Of a stretch of 64,000 nucleotides of DNA, positions 12,801 to 24,290 are shown one piece after another; position 1 is the first letter of the stretch; every line of letters starts with the position of its first letter. The notes below the pieces were generated by a model. That model was not told the DNA's origin, did no database searches, and worked only from the letters and a program-made list of their open reading frames with translations. Where the stretch lies: assembly GCA_029204225.1 (NCBI GenBank), contig CM055111.1:8630864-8694863 (forward strand), read 5' to 3'. The stretch is from Diphasiastrum complanatum. Lineage: Eukaryota; Streptophyta; Lycopodiopsida; Lycopodiales; Lycopodiaceae. Position numbers and translations under genes: made by a program.

Positions 12801-13025
12801 GATCATATTTCTAACTGATAAGTTGATGATATGATGACCTTTTCTTCTATGTTTCTGATACTCCCGCAACTCTCTGTCAGTGGTAGGAGGTATCTCAACA
12901 CCTGTGATGATCTCCCAAAATTCTCTATCTTGGAGAATATTTTGCATCTTGAACTTCTATATACTGTAGTTCATTCCATCTAGCTTGCTAGACTCCGACA
13001 ACATAGCATCATTAAATCTTGTCAT
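9843..13025 (-). pseudogene. Ty1/copia element with deleted integrase core
   Basis: Read right to left. Gag starts at an ATG near 13025 (FNDAMLSESSKLDGMNYSI) and has an in-frame TAG about 12957 where Trp is usual; the UBN2-like gag follows to about 12600. The zinc knuckle CLICKKSGHYAKEC is at about 12270-12230 and the protease WFIDSGASKHM at about 12090-12060. The GAG-pre-integrase block (LWHERFGHLNYKSL, CEGCVLGKHH) is at about 11735-11590, and then the reading jumps at about 11570 straight to the C-terminal integrase block VSHLRVFGSIAYFYI. The catalytic core of integrase is therefore deleted. RT follows at 10926-9850 in broken frames, with the YVDD box (VMYVDDLVIT) near 10320. The match stops at 9843, before RNase H. 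The element cannot move by itself. Confidence 0.88.
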
Positions 13026-13201
13026 TGTACTGATCTAGAACAACTCCCAACAGCCTAATTTTAGTTTAACAATCAGATCTATCTAGAAATAGCCTTCCTT
13101 GGATATCACCTATCCTGGTACTGGTGATCGAAATTATACACAAATAACTTATAATAGCTTTTGGAAAAAGATTTTGGACTCTAGTAATCCACTTAACCAA
13201 A

Positions 13202-13263
13202 GCTCTGATACCACTTCTGCGTGGTCTACGATTGATTGCGAACCCTAAACCCTAAACACTAAA
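13202..13263 (-). mobile_element. PBS and LTR tail of the 9.8-13.0 kb copia element
   Basis: gctctgatacca at 13202-13213 is, on the minus strand, TGGTATCAGAGC, complementary to the tRNA-iMet 3' region. Only some 45 bp of LTR remain (about 13218-13263), including aaccctaaaccctaaacac. Beyond 13263 the sequence changes to the gag of another copia element, so the LTR is truncated. Confidence 0.6.
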
Positions 13264-13756
13264 CCTGAATCGAGATACCATTGATGGGCATCTCTATTGG
13301 ATTGATCTTCTTGTACCATCAATATCTTCTCTTCATCTTGAGATCCTTTGACTGTCTCAGATTTGCCTATTTGGTGTTGTTGCATCTTCTTCTTTGCTGA
13401 ATTGTGCTTGAGGTTGCGATAGTCCTTGATGTCGCAGCTGGTTCTTTTGCAATATCTGCAAAATAGCTTGGTCTTGGACGATGAGTGACTATGCTATTGT
13501 TGTTGTGTTGTAATGATGCTGGCTGTTCTGCCTTTGTCTTCTTATCCTTGAAGTCTCTCTTCTTCTTGGATTGTTGCTTGTTTGAATAGAGTGCCATGGA
13601 TTTGGTACTTGTAGATGTGGACAAGCTTTTCCTTTTAACTTCTTCTTGCAACAAACTTGCTATCAATTTTTGGAGAGACAACACAGGGGTATTGCTCAGA
13701 AGCAACACTAATTATTGTAGGAGGATGGAAAACTGGCAAGAAGAGACATGGAGCTT
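13263..13756 (-). pseudogene. Copia gag/nucleocapsid/protease fragment, copy 1
   Basis: Minus-strand reading gives a basic gag linker (SKKKRDFKDKKTKAEQP) and a damaged zinc knuckle beginning CRYCKRTSCDIKDY, where the usual H and last C are lost, then QWYLDSG at the protease start near 13265. A second copy of the same sequence follows in tandem from 13757 and is split by the nested insertions, resuming at 17055. Confidence 0.7.
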
Positions 13757-13965
13757 CTGAATCAAGATACCATTGATGGGCATCTTTACTGGATTGATCT
13801 TGTACCATCAACGTCTTTTCTTCATCTTGAGATCCTCTAACTATGTCAGAGTTGCCTCCTTGGTGCTACTGCATCTTCTTCTATGCTTCATTGTGCTTGA
13901 GGATGCGACAATGCTTGATGTCGTGGTTGGTTCTTTTGCAATATCTACAAAATAGCTTGGTATTG
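13757..13965 (-). pseudogene. Copia gag/protease fragment, copy 2, part 1
   Basis: Nearly repeats 13263-13480 (ataccattgatgggcatct in both). It is cut at 13965 by a solo LTR. The last five bases, tattg (13961-13965), match the tcttg after the LTR at 17055-17059 with one change, as expected for an old target-site duplication. Confidence 0.75.
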
Positions 13966-14398
13966 TGTTGATTTCACATGTGTGGATTGTCCACAACATG
14001 TACTTGTGATCTCCTAAGGTGTGTAGATGCACCAAGATCAAGACTAGATTGAGATTCAAGATCAACCTTAAATCCTATGGCAAAAACACACTACTACATG
14101 CATTCAATCACTTCCAACTCTCACTCACATGTGTGGGAAGTATTAAAAAATTATTCTAAGTAAAAACAAGCTGCTCTCCTCGGTTAGAGAGAGAAAAACC
14201 ATCATGAGCTCTCGGGTAGAGAGAGAAAGCTAGAAATCCAATAACACTCAAAATCCACATAATCACCAAATCAATTAGATCCAAAATGAGGAGTACAATG
14301 ATACTAGTAGATCCACGAGCTACCACTATGCTTAATTATGATTGGACCACACTTTGCCACCTCTTAATCCTATTGGACCATTGATCCATGCACCTCTA

Positions 14399-15080
14399 TG
14401 TAAAAATTACAGAAAATAAGGATCCTAAAACACTTGAAATGATGAGGGAAACAATAGATTATGATTTCATAAGATTAGCACAAGTTGAACCATCAAAATC
14501 CATCAAAAATCTATGCTTGAACCTCACTAAATGGCCCAAATCCTTGAAGAAGGCTTCACACGTGTGAAAGTACGGCCTCCCACAGTCTGAGTACTGTACA
14601 CCAGACCTACATTCAATCCTATAATCATTAGTAATCACAAGTACTCAAACAATTATGAACATAGAGAGCAATTGCACCATTATGAGAGAAAAATCATGAA
14701 ATTGCTTGATTGATTTTGGTGATATATCATCACCTATATATACATGATCCATCACGGTTTTGGGCAGGTATGAGTAGCCCTAAACCTATCCCTAATGCTA
14801 ATTTTGGTGGATATTTCATCCCTACCAAGTTAGGGTTGGAATCTTGGAGATCCCTCAACAATGCAAAAATTACCAAAAATAGCTCCTATTTTTTCTCCCT
14901 TGTATCTAAGCATAATTTGGACTCATTCCAAAGGTTCTAACACTTAGGTATACTTGAGAACATCCTTATGAATGGAATCCTATGCTATTTGGCACGTGTG
15001 ACAAGCCACATCATGACCATCTAACTATTTACAAGTCATATGACCAAAACTAGTCAAGCTAGAATTGTGAATTTTTAACA
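14399..15080 (-). mobile_element. 3' LTR of the young nested copia element (682 bp)
   Basis: Starts TGTAAAAATTACAG and ends TTTTTAACA. It is 682 bp, the same length as the partner LTR at 15975-16656; by eye I see two differences (gatat/gagat near 14722 and ctacc/ctaac near 14822). On the minus strand a polypurine tract GTGAGGAGGAG lies just before it, at about 15081-15091. The target duplication ctcta is at 14394-14398. LTR carries the palindrome cttcacacgtgtgaaag. Confidence 0.95.
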
Positions 15081-15094
15081 CTCCTCCTCACTAT

Positions 15095-15835
15095 CTAGCT
15101 TGGTTCAATCATTGCTTTACTAATCACTCCAAGTGATGATCTGAACTTCATAAAAGGTGTCTTTTGAAGTGGTTTAGTAAGTAGATCAGCTACACATTCA
15201 TTGCTTGGAACATGCTCCAAAGCAATCTCCTTGGCTTGCACCATTTCTCTCACAAAGTGATGGCATATCTCAATGTGCTTAGATCTTGCATGGAAGATTG
15301 GGTTAGATGCAAGGTGTTGGGCTGATATATTGTCATTGTAGATGATTGGTGCCTCCTCTGAATCCATGATCTTTAGCTCCACCAATAATCTCTTGATCCA
15401 AAGTACCTCCTTTGTAGTGGTTGTCAAAGCTTTGTACTCGGCCTCGGTTGAAGATAGAGATATAGTTTCTTGCTTTTTTGAAAGCCATGAAACCACACCT
15501 TCTCCTATGAAAGTTGAATAGGCACTTGTTGATTTCCTATCCCTCTTGTCCCCTGCAAAATCTGAATCACTAAATGCATGAAGGTTAATCACATCTCCTC
15601 TATATAGAATCCCAAAATCCAATGTACCTGAGATGTTTCTTAGAATCCTCTTAGCCTTTTTCCAATGGATATTCAATGGCTTTTGCATGGATTGGCTCAA
15701 CCTACATACACTAAAGCTAAGATCTGGTCTAGTTATAGTGATCCACATTAAGGAACCTATAAGTTGCCTAAACAAAGTGATGTCCATGAAGGATCTTTCA
15801 TCATCTTCATTTGGCACTTTTACATCTTGCTCCAA
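15095..15835 (-). CDS. Intact copia RT C-terminus plus RNase H frame (young nested element)
   Basis: An uninterrupted 246-codon frame covering the end of copia RT and a complete RNase H. Residues 28-40 read SLMWITITRPDLS, the usual RT/RH connector. RNase H acidic residues are visible: FSDSDFAGD (about 88-96), SSTEAEYKAL (128-137) and YNDN (about 165). The usual tail HFVREMVQAKEIALEHV and ADLLTKPL follows. No gag, protease, integrase or RT palm is present between the two LTRs: the whole internal region is only about 894 bp. The frame has no own start context, so it is best read as a surviving internal piece of a polyprotein in a deletion derivative mobilised by a full-length relative, not as a separate gene. 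Confidence 0.85.
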   Translation of the reverse strand: MEQDVKVPNEDDERSFMDITLFRQLIGSLMWITITRPDLSFSVCRLSQSMQKPLNIHWKKAKRILRNISGTLDFGILYRGDVINLHAFSDSDFAGDKRDRKSTSAYSTFIGEGVVSWLSKKQETISLSSTEAEYKALTTTTKEVLWIKRLLVELKIMDSEEAPIIYNDNISAQHLASNPIFHARSKHIEICHHFVREMVQAKEIALEHVPSNECVADLLTKPLQKTPFMKFRSSLGVISKAMIEPS

Positions 15836-15961
15836 TGTATTTGACTCACTTTGAGTTCTAGAATCAATACTAGATGCTAAGATCCAATCTACACAAGATT
15901 TAGATCAAAAATTGTGATCAAATTGAATGAAAACCAAGGATTTAGCTCATTTCAGCCTTTA

Positions 15962-15974
15962 GGCTCTGATACCA
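15962..15974 (-). other. Primer-binding site of the young nested copia element
   Basis: ggctctgatacca on the plus strand is TGGTATCAGAGCC on the minus strand, directly next to the LTR start at 15975. It matches the tRNA-iMet-type site used by most plant copia elements. Confidence 0.92.
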
Positions 15975-16656
15975 TGTAAAAATTACAGAAAATAAGGATC
16001 CTAAAACACTTGAAATGATGAGGGAAACAATAGATTATGATTTCATAAGATTAGCACAAGTTGAACCATCAAAATCCATCAAAAATCTATGCTTGAACCT
16101 CACTAAATGGCCCAAATCCTTGAAGAAGGCTTCACACGTGTGAAAGTACGGCCTCCCACAGTCTGAGTACTGTACACCAGACCTACATTCAATCCTATAA
16201 TCATTAGTAATCACAAGTACTCAAACAATTATGAACATAGAGAGCAATTGCACCATTATGAGAGAAAAATCATGAAATTGCTTGATTGATTTTGGTGAGA
16301 TATCATCACCTATATATACATGATCCATCACGGTTTTGGGCAGGTATGAGTAGCCCTAAACCTATCCCTAATGCTAATTTTGGTGGATATTTCATCCCTA
16401 ACAAGTTAGGGTTGGAATCTTGGAGATCCCTCAACAATGCAAAAATTACCAAAAATAGCTCCTATTTTTTCTCCCTTGTATCTAAGCATAATTTGGACTC
16501 ATTCCAAAGGTTCTAACACTTAGGTATACTTGAGAACATCCTTATGAATGGAATCCTATGCTATTTGGCACGTGTGACAAGCCACATCATGACCATCTAA
16601 CTATTTACAAGTCATATGACCAAAACTAGTCAAGCTAGAATTGTGAATTTTTAACA
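15975..16656 (-). mobile_element. 5' LTR of the young nested copia element (682 bp)
   Basis: Same 682-bp LTR as 14399-15080 with two visible differences (about 99.7 percent identity by eye). It is followed by ctcta at 16657-16661, an exact copy of the five bases before the other LTR, so the insertion is complete and recent. Confidence 0.95.
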
Positions 16657-17054
16657 CTCTAGATTCTACTAACCCATTTTCAAGCAAACCTCAAATTCTA
16701 TTGGACCACTCATGGTTCCACCTCTAAATCCTATTGGACCTCTTAAACTTCATCAAACAAAATCATTACACTTGTCTACACTCTAATTGGCACGAGTTTG
16801 GCCTCCTACTCTATTTTGGCTCAATAGTGGCATTACAAGTGGAAATGGATAATTTGCCATCTATGCCAAATTTGACCCTATCAACATCCTACACCTAAAT
16901 GCTTGACTATGAAATTCTAACAGAACCCTATATCAAACATTTTTTATTTACTTTACAATTTTCCACACGTGGAAACATCCTCCACACATGTGAGATTCAC
17001 TTACAAACTTCTATCATAAAAAATACCAAGCTAGATTTTTGTCAATTTCTCACA

Positions 17055-17660
17055 TCTTGGACGATAAGTGACTGTGCTATTGCTGTTGTGGTTATAATGA
17101 TGTTGGCTATTCTGCCTTTGTCTTCTTATCCTTGAAGCCTTTCTTCTTCTTGGATTTCTACTTGTTTCAATAGAGTGCCATGGATTTGGTACTCGTAGAT
17201 GTGGACAAGCTTTTCCTCCTAACTTATTCCTACAACAAACTTGCTATCAATTTTTTGAGAGACAGCGCATGGGTATTGCTCAGAAGCAACACTAAATTAT
17301 TGTACGAGGATGGAAGACTGGCAAGAAGAGACATGGTAGAGTCTTCTTCTGAGATAGGGGAACCTATTGCAGCCAGTTGGTTCAGCAATTGTTGAACTCG
17401 TTCGAATGGTCAATGACTACAGCAGAGCCGTGACGGTAGCAGAACACGAGAGACGATTACGATGTAAACGATGTGTCCACCAACAGTAAAGAAAAACAAT
17501 TGTAAACATAGTAGTAACTGCGTATTTTAGGAACGATGACTGATTAGAGAATGGAATCAAAATCTTGTTGTCCTCTTGGGTTATCAAATTAGGAGTCTGA
17601 GATTGTTGTAATAGTAGGATTGCAAAGCATTAGGCATCTTGGATAGCCATGCGATCCTCT
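17055..17660 (-). pseudogene. Copia gag fragment, copy 2, part 2, with gag N-terminal region
   Basis: Continues the gag split at 13965. Minus-strand reading gives QLLNQLAAIGSPISEEDSTM and LLASLPSSYNNLV, typical of copia gag (UBN2), then SLSTSTSTKSMALY. There are stops in the linker region. The leader then reaches a PBS at about 17661-17674. Confidence 0.75.
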
Positions 17661-18723
<1,063 letters not shown>

Positions 18724-18726
18724 AGT

Positions 18727-19692
18727 GTAGAATGGTTTTTTCATAATGTCAGCCAACGTATTGTCTATGTGATAGTAACTTAGTGCAACGTCTTCGTTCT
18801 AAACCTTTTCTTTGAGAAAAATGAAGTTGAACCTCTATATGTTTGGTCTTTGTGTGAGTTCGTCGGTTCAACGACAGAGCTATACAACTCTGATTGTCGT
18901 ACTGTATAGTTGGACCAAACTGTGGGAATCTCAGATCCTGTAGTAGTCTTCTAAGCCATAAAATCTCCTTCACTGCTGATGTAGCTGCGACATATTCAGA
19001 TTCTGTGGAGGACAGAAAAATGCATTTCTACCTTCTATTGTTCCATGAGATGGGTCCTCCTGCAAGGAAACAAATGTAGCCTGATGTGGATTTTCTGGTA
19101 TCCACGTCTCCTGCCCAATCTGAGTCTGAATAAGTAATTAAAGAGAGTGCAGTTTTTGTATTTCCGTTATAACTCAAGGCATAGTGCTTTGAGTCTTGAA
19201 TGTACTTCAGAACTCTTTGTAGAGCTTTCCAGTGTTGTAGGCCTGGATTGGACATGAATTATGATAGTGTGCTTATAGCATATGCTAGATCAGGTCATGT
19301 GCAAATCATAGAGTACATGAGAGAACCTATGATAAACTGATAAGGGTACTTGCACATTTCTTGCTGATCTGCCTTTGTTCTGGGGCACATGTCTTTGGAC
19401 AACTTGCATCCTGGATCCATAGGAGTGTTTATGGGCTTGCAATCCTCCATGCCGTATCTTCGAAGTACAAGTAAGTAGGATTGTTGGCTTATGGTAATCC
19501 TTGTGCTCCGCGATCTCTGTGAATCTCCATTCCAAGTAGGTAATGGACTAGACCTAAATTAGTCATCTCAAAATGTGATGAGAGTAAGGACTTGGTCTCT
19601 TGAAACAATTGATTTGAATTGCTGATGATTAGGGAATCATCAACATATAGTGCTATTATAACATAGCTTGGCCCCTTTGGTTTTAGGTACAC
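18727..19692 (-). pseudogene. Copia RT C-terminus and RNase H
   Basis: Starts MYLKPKGPSYVIIALYVDDS (YVDD box intact, about 19640), then LGLVHYLLGMEIHRD, connector and RNase H: SYSDSDWAGDVDTRKSTSG near 19115, ending QYDNQSCIALSLN and TKTKHIEVQLHFS at about 18840. The C-terminal ADIMKKPF lies at about 18735. Several frameshifts and a stop. The 5' side is cut at 19692, where a plus-strand gypsy fragment begins. Confidence 0.85.
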
Positions 19693-19694
19693 AT

Positions 19695-21060
19695 TTGAAT
19701 TTGCAGTGAAAGAAGTAAAGAGGGTAGCTAGATGGGTATTGTTATTAGATGAGTTTAATTATGAAATAGAATTAAAAAGAGGCAAGGATCATCAAAATGC
19801 TGATTATATATCCCGCCTCCAAACAAAAAATCAGTTTGAATCCATTTTTGATGAATTTCCGGTTGATCATATAATGCGTATTCAATCGGAAACATCAATT
19901 TATATAGACATTATTAATTTTTTACAGGACCAGATTTATCCTGAACATTTTAATAAACAGCAAAAAACTGTTTTCCTTTTAAAAGTAGGACCTTATACAA
20001 TTATAAATAGAATATTGTATAAATTAGGAGCTGACAATAGTCTCCGCCGATGTTTAGAACCAACGGAGATGACCGCTATAATAAGTGCATTATACGAGGA
20101 AGATTCGGGGGGTCAGTATGCTTTTAAAAATACTACAAGAAAGATCCTTAATGCTAAATATTGGTGGCCTACCGTCTATAGAGATGTTAAAATATTCATT
20201 CAAAAATGTAATGCATGTCAGAGGATGGGGAAATCCAGCTTCACGACGCATTGGCCGCTTACTCCAATTATTCCCTTAGCACCTTTTGAGAAGTGGGGGA
20301 TAGATTTTGTAGGGCCTATCAAGTTGATCACCCGTAAACTTGTCAACGTTACATTCTCGTTGCCACGGACTATGCTACCAAGATGGTAGAGGCCGAAGCT
20401 ATAGTTAAAAATGATGCTAAGACTATAGCAAAGTTTTTATTCCAAAACATTATCAGATGATATGGATGTCCCTTAGAACTTGTTAGTGATAGGGGAACCC
20501 ATTTCCTGAATCAGACCATGGAGGCCATGTTGTCAAACTTTTCTATTACGCATCGCCAAACCACTCCATATAATCCAAAGGCGAATGGGCTTACGGAGTG
20601 GGCAAACAGAATTTTGTGTACAATTTTGAAAAAAGTAACGGAAATGCATTCTTCTGATTGGGATCAGAAGTTACCATTTGTCTTATGGGCATACAGAACT
20701 GCTGAAAAGATCACAACTAGGTAAACTCCATATTATCTTGTGTATGGAATGCATCCCATATTACCAATGGAATTTGAAGTTCTGACGTTTTGCATTAGTA
20801 ATCAAGAGCGAATGGCTGAACACGATAGTCTCCGGGAGCGAATGATATCTTTGACGCAACTGGAGGAGGATCGTCATCTTTCATTAATCGAGACTGAACG
20901 AGTTCAGAATAAAAGAAAATAAATTTTTGACCAATTCATTTTTAAAAAACAAAGTCATGGAAGTTTTTAACAATGGAGCACTTCAGTTAGCCGATCTTGA
21001 AGGACATTTACTTGATACTCAAGTAAATGGCTCAAGGGTGAAGCGCTACTATGACTAATT
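19695..21060 (+). pseudogene. Ty3/gypsy RNase H end plus integrase
   Basis: The frame starts in the RNase H tail (RVARWVLLLDEFNYEIELKR) and holds an H2C2-like zinc domain (ALYEEDSGGQYAFKNTTRKI then CNACQRMGK) in which the two His positions read Tyr and Gln. The integrase core follows: KWGIDFVGPI at about 20290, LVSDRGTHFLN near 20480 and a PYNPKANGLTE block. In-frame stops occur at 20457 and about 20722, and the frame decays after 20920. The 227-codon first frame is the longest gypsy frame here. The zinc domain and stops make it inactive. Confidence 0.88.
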
Positions 21061-21784
21061 TCCGATACTATTCACATTTTATCCAATTTCTAAAAACTCG
21101 TCATCTTTGGTCCAATAATTTCTACCAAAGTTTGTGGAATTTGCAACACTTGCACCTTCGCATTCTTTGCCCATATGTGTTATAGAAATTTGTGCCACTG
21201 TTCACATTTCATCCAACCAACCCTTTGTTGTCAATCCATTACCTTCATAAAATGTATGAAAAAGGCGACACCTTCGCTACTATATTTCTGCAAAAAAGCC
21301 GACACTATTTTGGAACATGGAAATTGCGACACTTCAACCTTCGCATTTTTCAGGATTTACCTTCGTTCCATCTTTGACCTTAGGGGAATTTGCGAAAAAA
21401 AATTATTATTTTGCTAGTATGTTACATATCATTTTGTTACATATCTTTGTTTTCATCATGCTTTCATGTCACCAGCACAGCGAAAATATGCAAAAAACCC
21501 GACACCTTTGCATTTTTTGCCGATACATTTTTTTTCGCTCATACATTTTTTCACCCATACATTTTAACGAAGGAAGCGACAGTCTTCGCTTCCAATATCA
21601 CATACATTGTTTCATAGATTGTGTCTATAATTATTTTCGTAGTTCAATACTCACAAATACCGAACTGAACTTTTGCAAAATGAGTGAAGCATTTGTGTAT
21701 TTTGTTTATTTTTCATTTATTTATTTATTCTTATTTTTTAGGACTAAATACTTTATTGTTGAATCTGTACCTTCAAAACGAAAG
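21061..21784. other. Non-coding, possible LTR remnant
   Basis: Follows the gypsy integrase and is rich in short words such as cacttcgc and ttgcgaaa. It may be the 3' LTR of that element, but I cannot find ends or a polypurine tract. Confidence 0.35.
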
Positions 21785-23551
21785 GAGGCTTACTAACAGG
21801 TTTAGTCCCAGGTATTAGTTCTATGGGATGATCTACCTCTCTTCTCGGGGGTAACCCGGATGGTAAATCGCTAGGAAAGACGTCTTTAAAATCATTTAAA
21901 ATAGTTTGCAAACTCACATCTCTCTCTTTTCTCTCAACAAAAGAAACACATTTCTTTGGATATGGAAAAGGTAAACTGGTATTACTTGAAAAAGTTTCAG
22001 AAGTAAGGAAACAAAGAAATACCTTTTCAATTTTTTGTTTCCGTACTACCCTCTTCAACTGCACAGAAGAAACGACTGGCGAAGCCGGCACACTTGCATT
22101 TCCAACCAACTTAACTTTTTGACCTCTATGAACAAACTCCAAAGTGTTATCAACATAACTATGTACAAGACCACCAGTAGTTTCTAACATAAACAACCAT
22201 TCACGACCAAATATTACATCTGCCAAGGCCAAGCTCATTACTTGAAAGTCTAAAGTATCTTGATAGTCTTGGATTTGTATGGGAACTTGTGGAACAAAAG
22301 TATCATAAATATCTTTACGCTGACCATTGCTTGGTTTTTGCTCTAACTTCAACTTCTTCACCAAAGAATGGTTTAGAAAGTTGTGGGTTGCCCCATCGTC
22401 CACCATTATCCGAACTTTCTGGCCATTAATACTTCCTAACAATCGGAAAATAGTATGAGGTCCAACTGCAGGTTGCCAAATGTTAGCAGTAATTGAACAG
22501 GTATGTGCCTCAATTATATGAGACACGTGAACAGACTTTACCTTGGGGGACTGTCCCAAAGGCAAAACTTGGATAGTATGAACTTGCTTCTCCGGTTTCT
22601 AAAAAGAACCATTTTGGTTCTTATCGGGAGTTTCGTCAGTGTTCCCTTTATGTTGTACTTTAGGACACTGACTCTTGTTATGACCTTTTCCCATACAAAT
22701 GAAGGAAAAGTGCTCCCTCTTGGCTCTGTCACTTCTCGACAATCTATATCTCTTTTTGTTCAAAGAATTAGATGTCGGAATTTTTCTCTTCTCTCCATGC
22801 TCAAAGGCTGAAGATACTTTTGGTATTCGGCTTGCAAACCCCGAATGAAACCCCTAACCTAATTATAATCATCTAAGTCAGATAATTTCATGGTAGCATT
22901 CCGATAACTGGCGATATATTGGGTGAGAGGATGGTTTCCCATACAATAGGTTTTTCAATCTTCCCAGTTTCTATCAGTTTCATTTTCAGGGATGAAATTT
23001 TTCTTGAACATATCCTAAAAACTATCCCAAGTCTTTAGTTCTAAACCATTTTCCCGCAGACTTATCCACCACCTGAAGGCTTTTCCCATCAGGGAGATGC
23101 TCGTCTCTAAAGGTCGATCCTCATCAGGAGTTCCTTTTAATTGAAAAGCATCATCATGCTTAACGAGAAAGGCAACAACTGAATCTCGGTTATGGTCTTT
23201 TTCTTCTCCACCAAAGGTGGGAAGGCGCAAATCTTTAGGTACTACCTTATGGGGTGATGGTGGGACAGGTAAACTACTACCGTGGATAGCAAAATTCACT
23301 CAGTATTGTGTTAAAATAGCTTGTTTTAAAGCATTAAGGCTTTGAACATTATCACGTACTAGTCTTTCAAGTCTGAAAAGCCTTTCATTAGTCTCTTGCT
23401 GGGTATTGGCTTGTTTCTCAACAGACTCTTTTAATTTCTTAAGATGATCATACGTTTCTACTACCCACTGCCTAAACTCAAAAAAGTTTAATGGTATTTC
23501 TTCATTTTCGTCCCCCTCATTCATGTCCACATCCTGCATGTCATCGTGCAA
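21785..23551 (-). pseudogene. Ty3/gypsy gag-protease-RT start
   Basis: Gag frame 23551-23015 begins MHDDMQDVDMNEGDENEE, acidic with a coiled-coil-like ETYDHLKKLKESVEKQ stretch; a stop near 23297 splits it. The gag core includes KAFRWWISLRENG. The zinc knuckle near 22690 reads FICMGKGHNKSQC, so its first Cys is lost. Protease at about 22430 reads VDDGATHNFL (D-D-G in place of D-S/T-G). The frame 22565-21785 (270 codons) ends with LPSGLPPRREVDHPIELIPG, the approach to RT, and then breaks off at TKPVSKPPF. Confidence 0.85.
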
Positions 23552-24290
23552 CGAGGGATTTTAAGAGGGTTCTTGAGTAGGTGGTAAAAGATGAACTGAT
23601 TGGCTCTTTTCTACAGGAGAAGTTCCATGAGGCAAACTAGACATGACTATATCTTCAAATTCATCTACAAGAGTATGATTCATGTCTATAAAACTAAGCA
23701 TGCGTAATAGAACAGAGACAATAGTGTTTAATAACGCCCAAAAAAATTGATTTACTAGCACATGTAAGGAGTGTATAACCACATGCATTGACATGCAAAA
23801 CAAAAGCAAGAGAGTTTGGAAATGCAGGTGGTTGGGCCGTCACAACATGCAAATTTGATCTGACAATTTTCGACTTTTTTCTAAGAAAATCAAAAAATTT
23901 GACCAAACTTCGGATGATCACGAACACCGTTTTCGGCCACCAATCGCTATGATATTTGTTCCTCTTAGAGCGCCCTATTGTATATTAGCTTGCCCAAGTC
24001 CAACTTTTGGAAAATCTGCCACCGTTTGAATTTGTAACGTCTTTAACTCTAGAAGGTTAATTCTAGCCAGAAAATCAAAATTTTGACTTGAAGTGTGAAT
24101 ATCTTAAAAACTACAACAGATTTCAAGGTGAAATCTGTTGTATCCTCTAGCAAGTAACTGTAGATTCTATCCTCAGAATATAATCCAAATCTGATCACAT
24201 TTGGATTGCCTACTGTCAACTTCCTGAAAACAGATCCTGGCGCCCTCCAAAAATCAGATTTTGTTGAGATCTGATTTCTCTTGTGATGGA
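23552..24290 (-). other. Leader region upstream of the gypsy gag
   Basis: Holds the 5' leader of the 21.8-23.5 kb gypsy fragment. Near 23940-23965 the minus strand reads AAATATCATAGCGATTGGTGG, a plausible but unproven primer-site region. No gene is recognised to the right up to the next gypsy fragment. Confidence 0.35.

Larger units (their letters stand above)
13966..17054. mobile_element. 826-bp solo LTR, split by a nested copia insertion
   Basis: Begins TGTTGATTTCACATG at 13966 and ends AATTTCTCACA at 17054, so it has TG...CA ends. Flanks are tattg and tcttg (one mismatch), a 5-bp target-site duplication, and the uninterrupted gag copy at about 13470 shows the empty site. Removing the nested element (14399-16656 plus one duplicated ctcta) leaves about 826 bp: 13966-14398 and 16662-17054. 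Its orientation is not determined. Confidence 0.8.

Noticed and set aside
13238-13263. Telomere-like aaccctaaaccctaaac run
   Set aside because: Only two or three units in the tail of a copia LTR; too short for an interstitial telomere.
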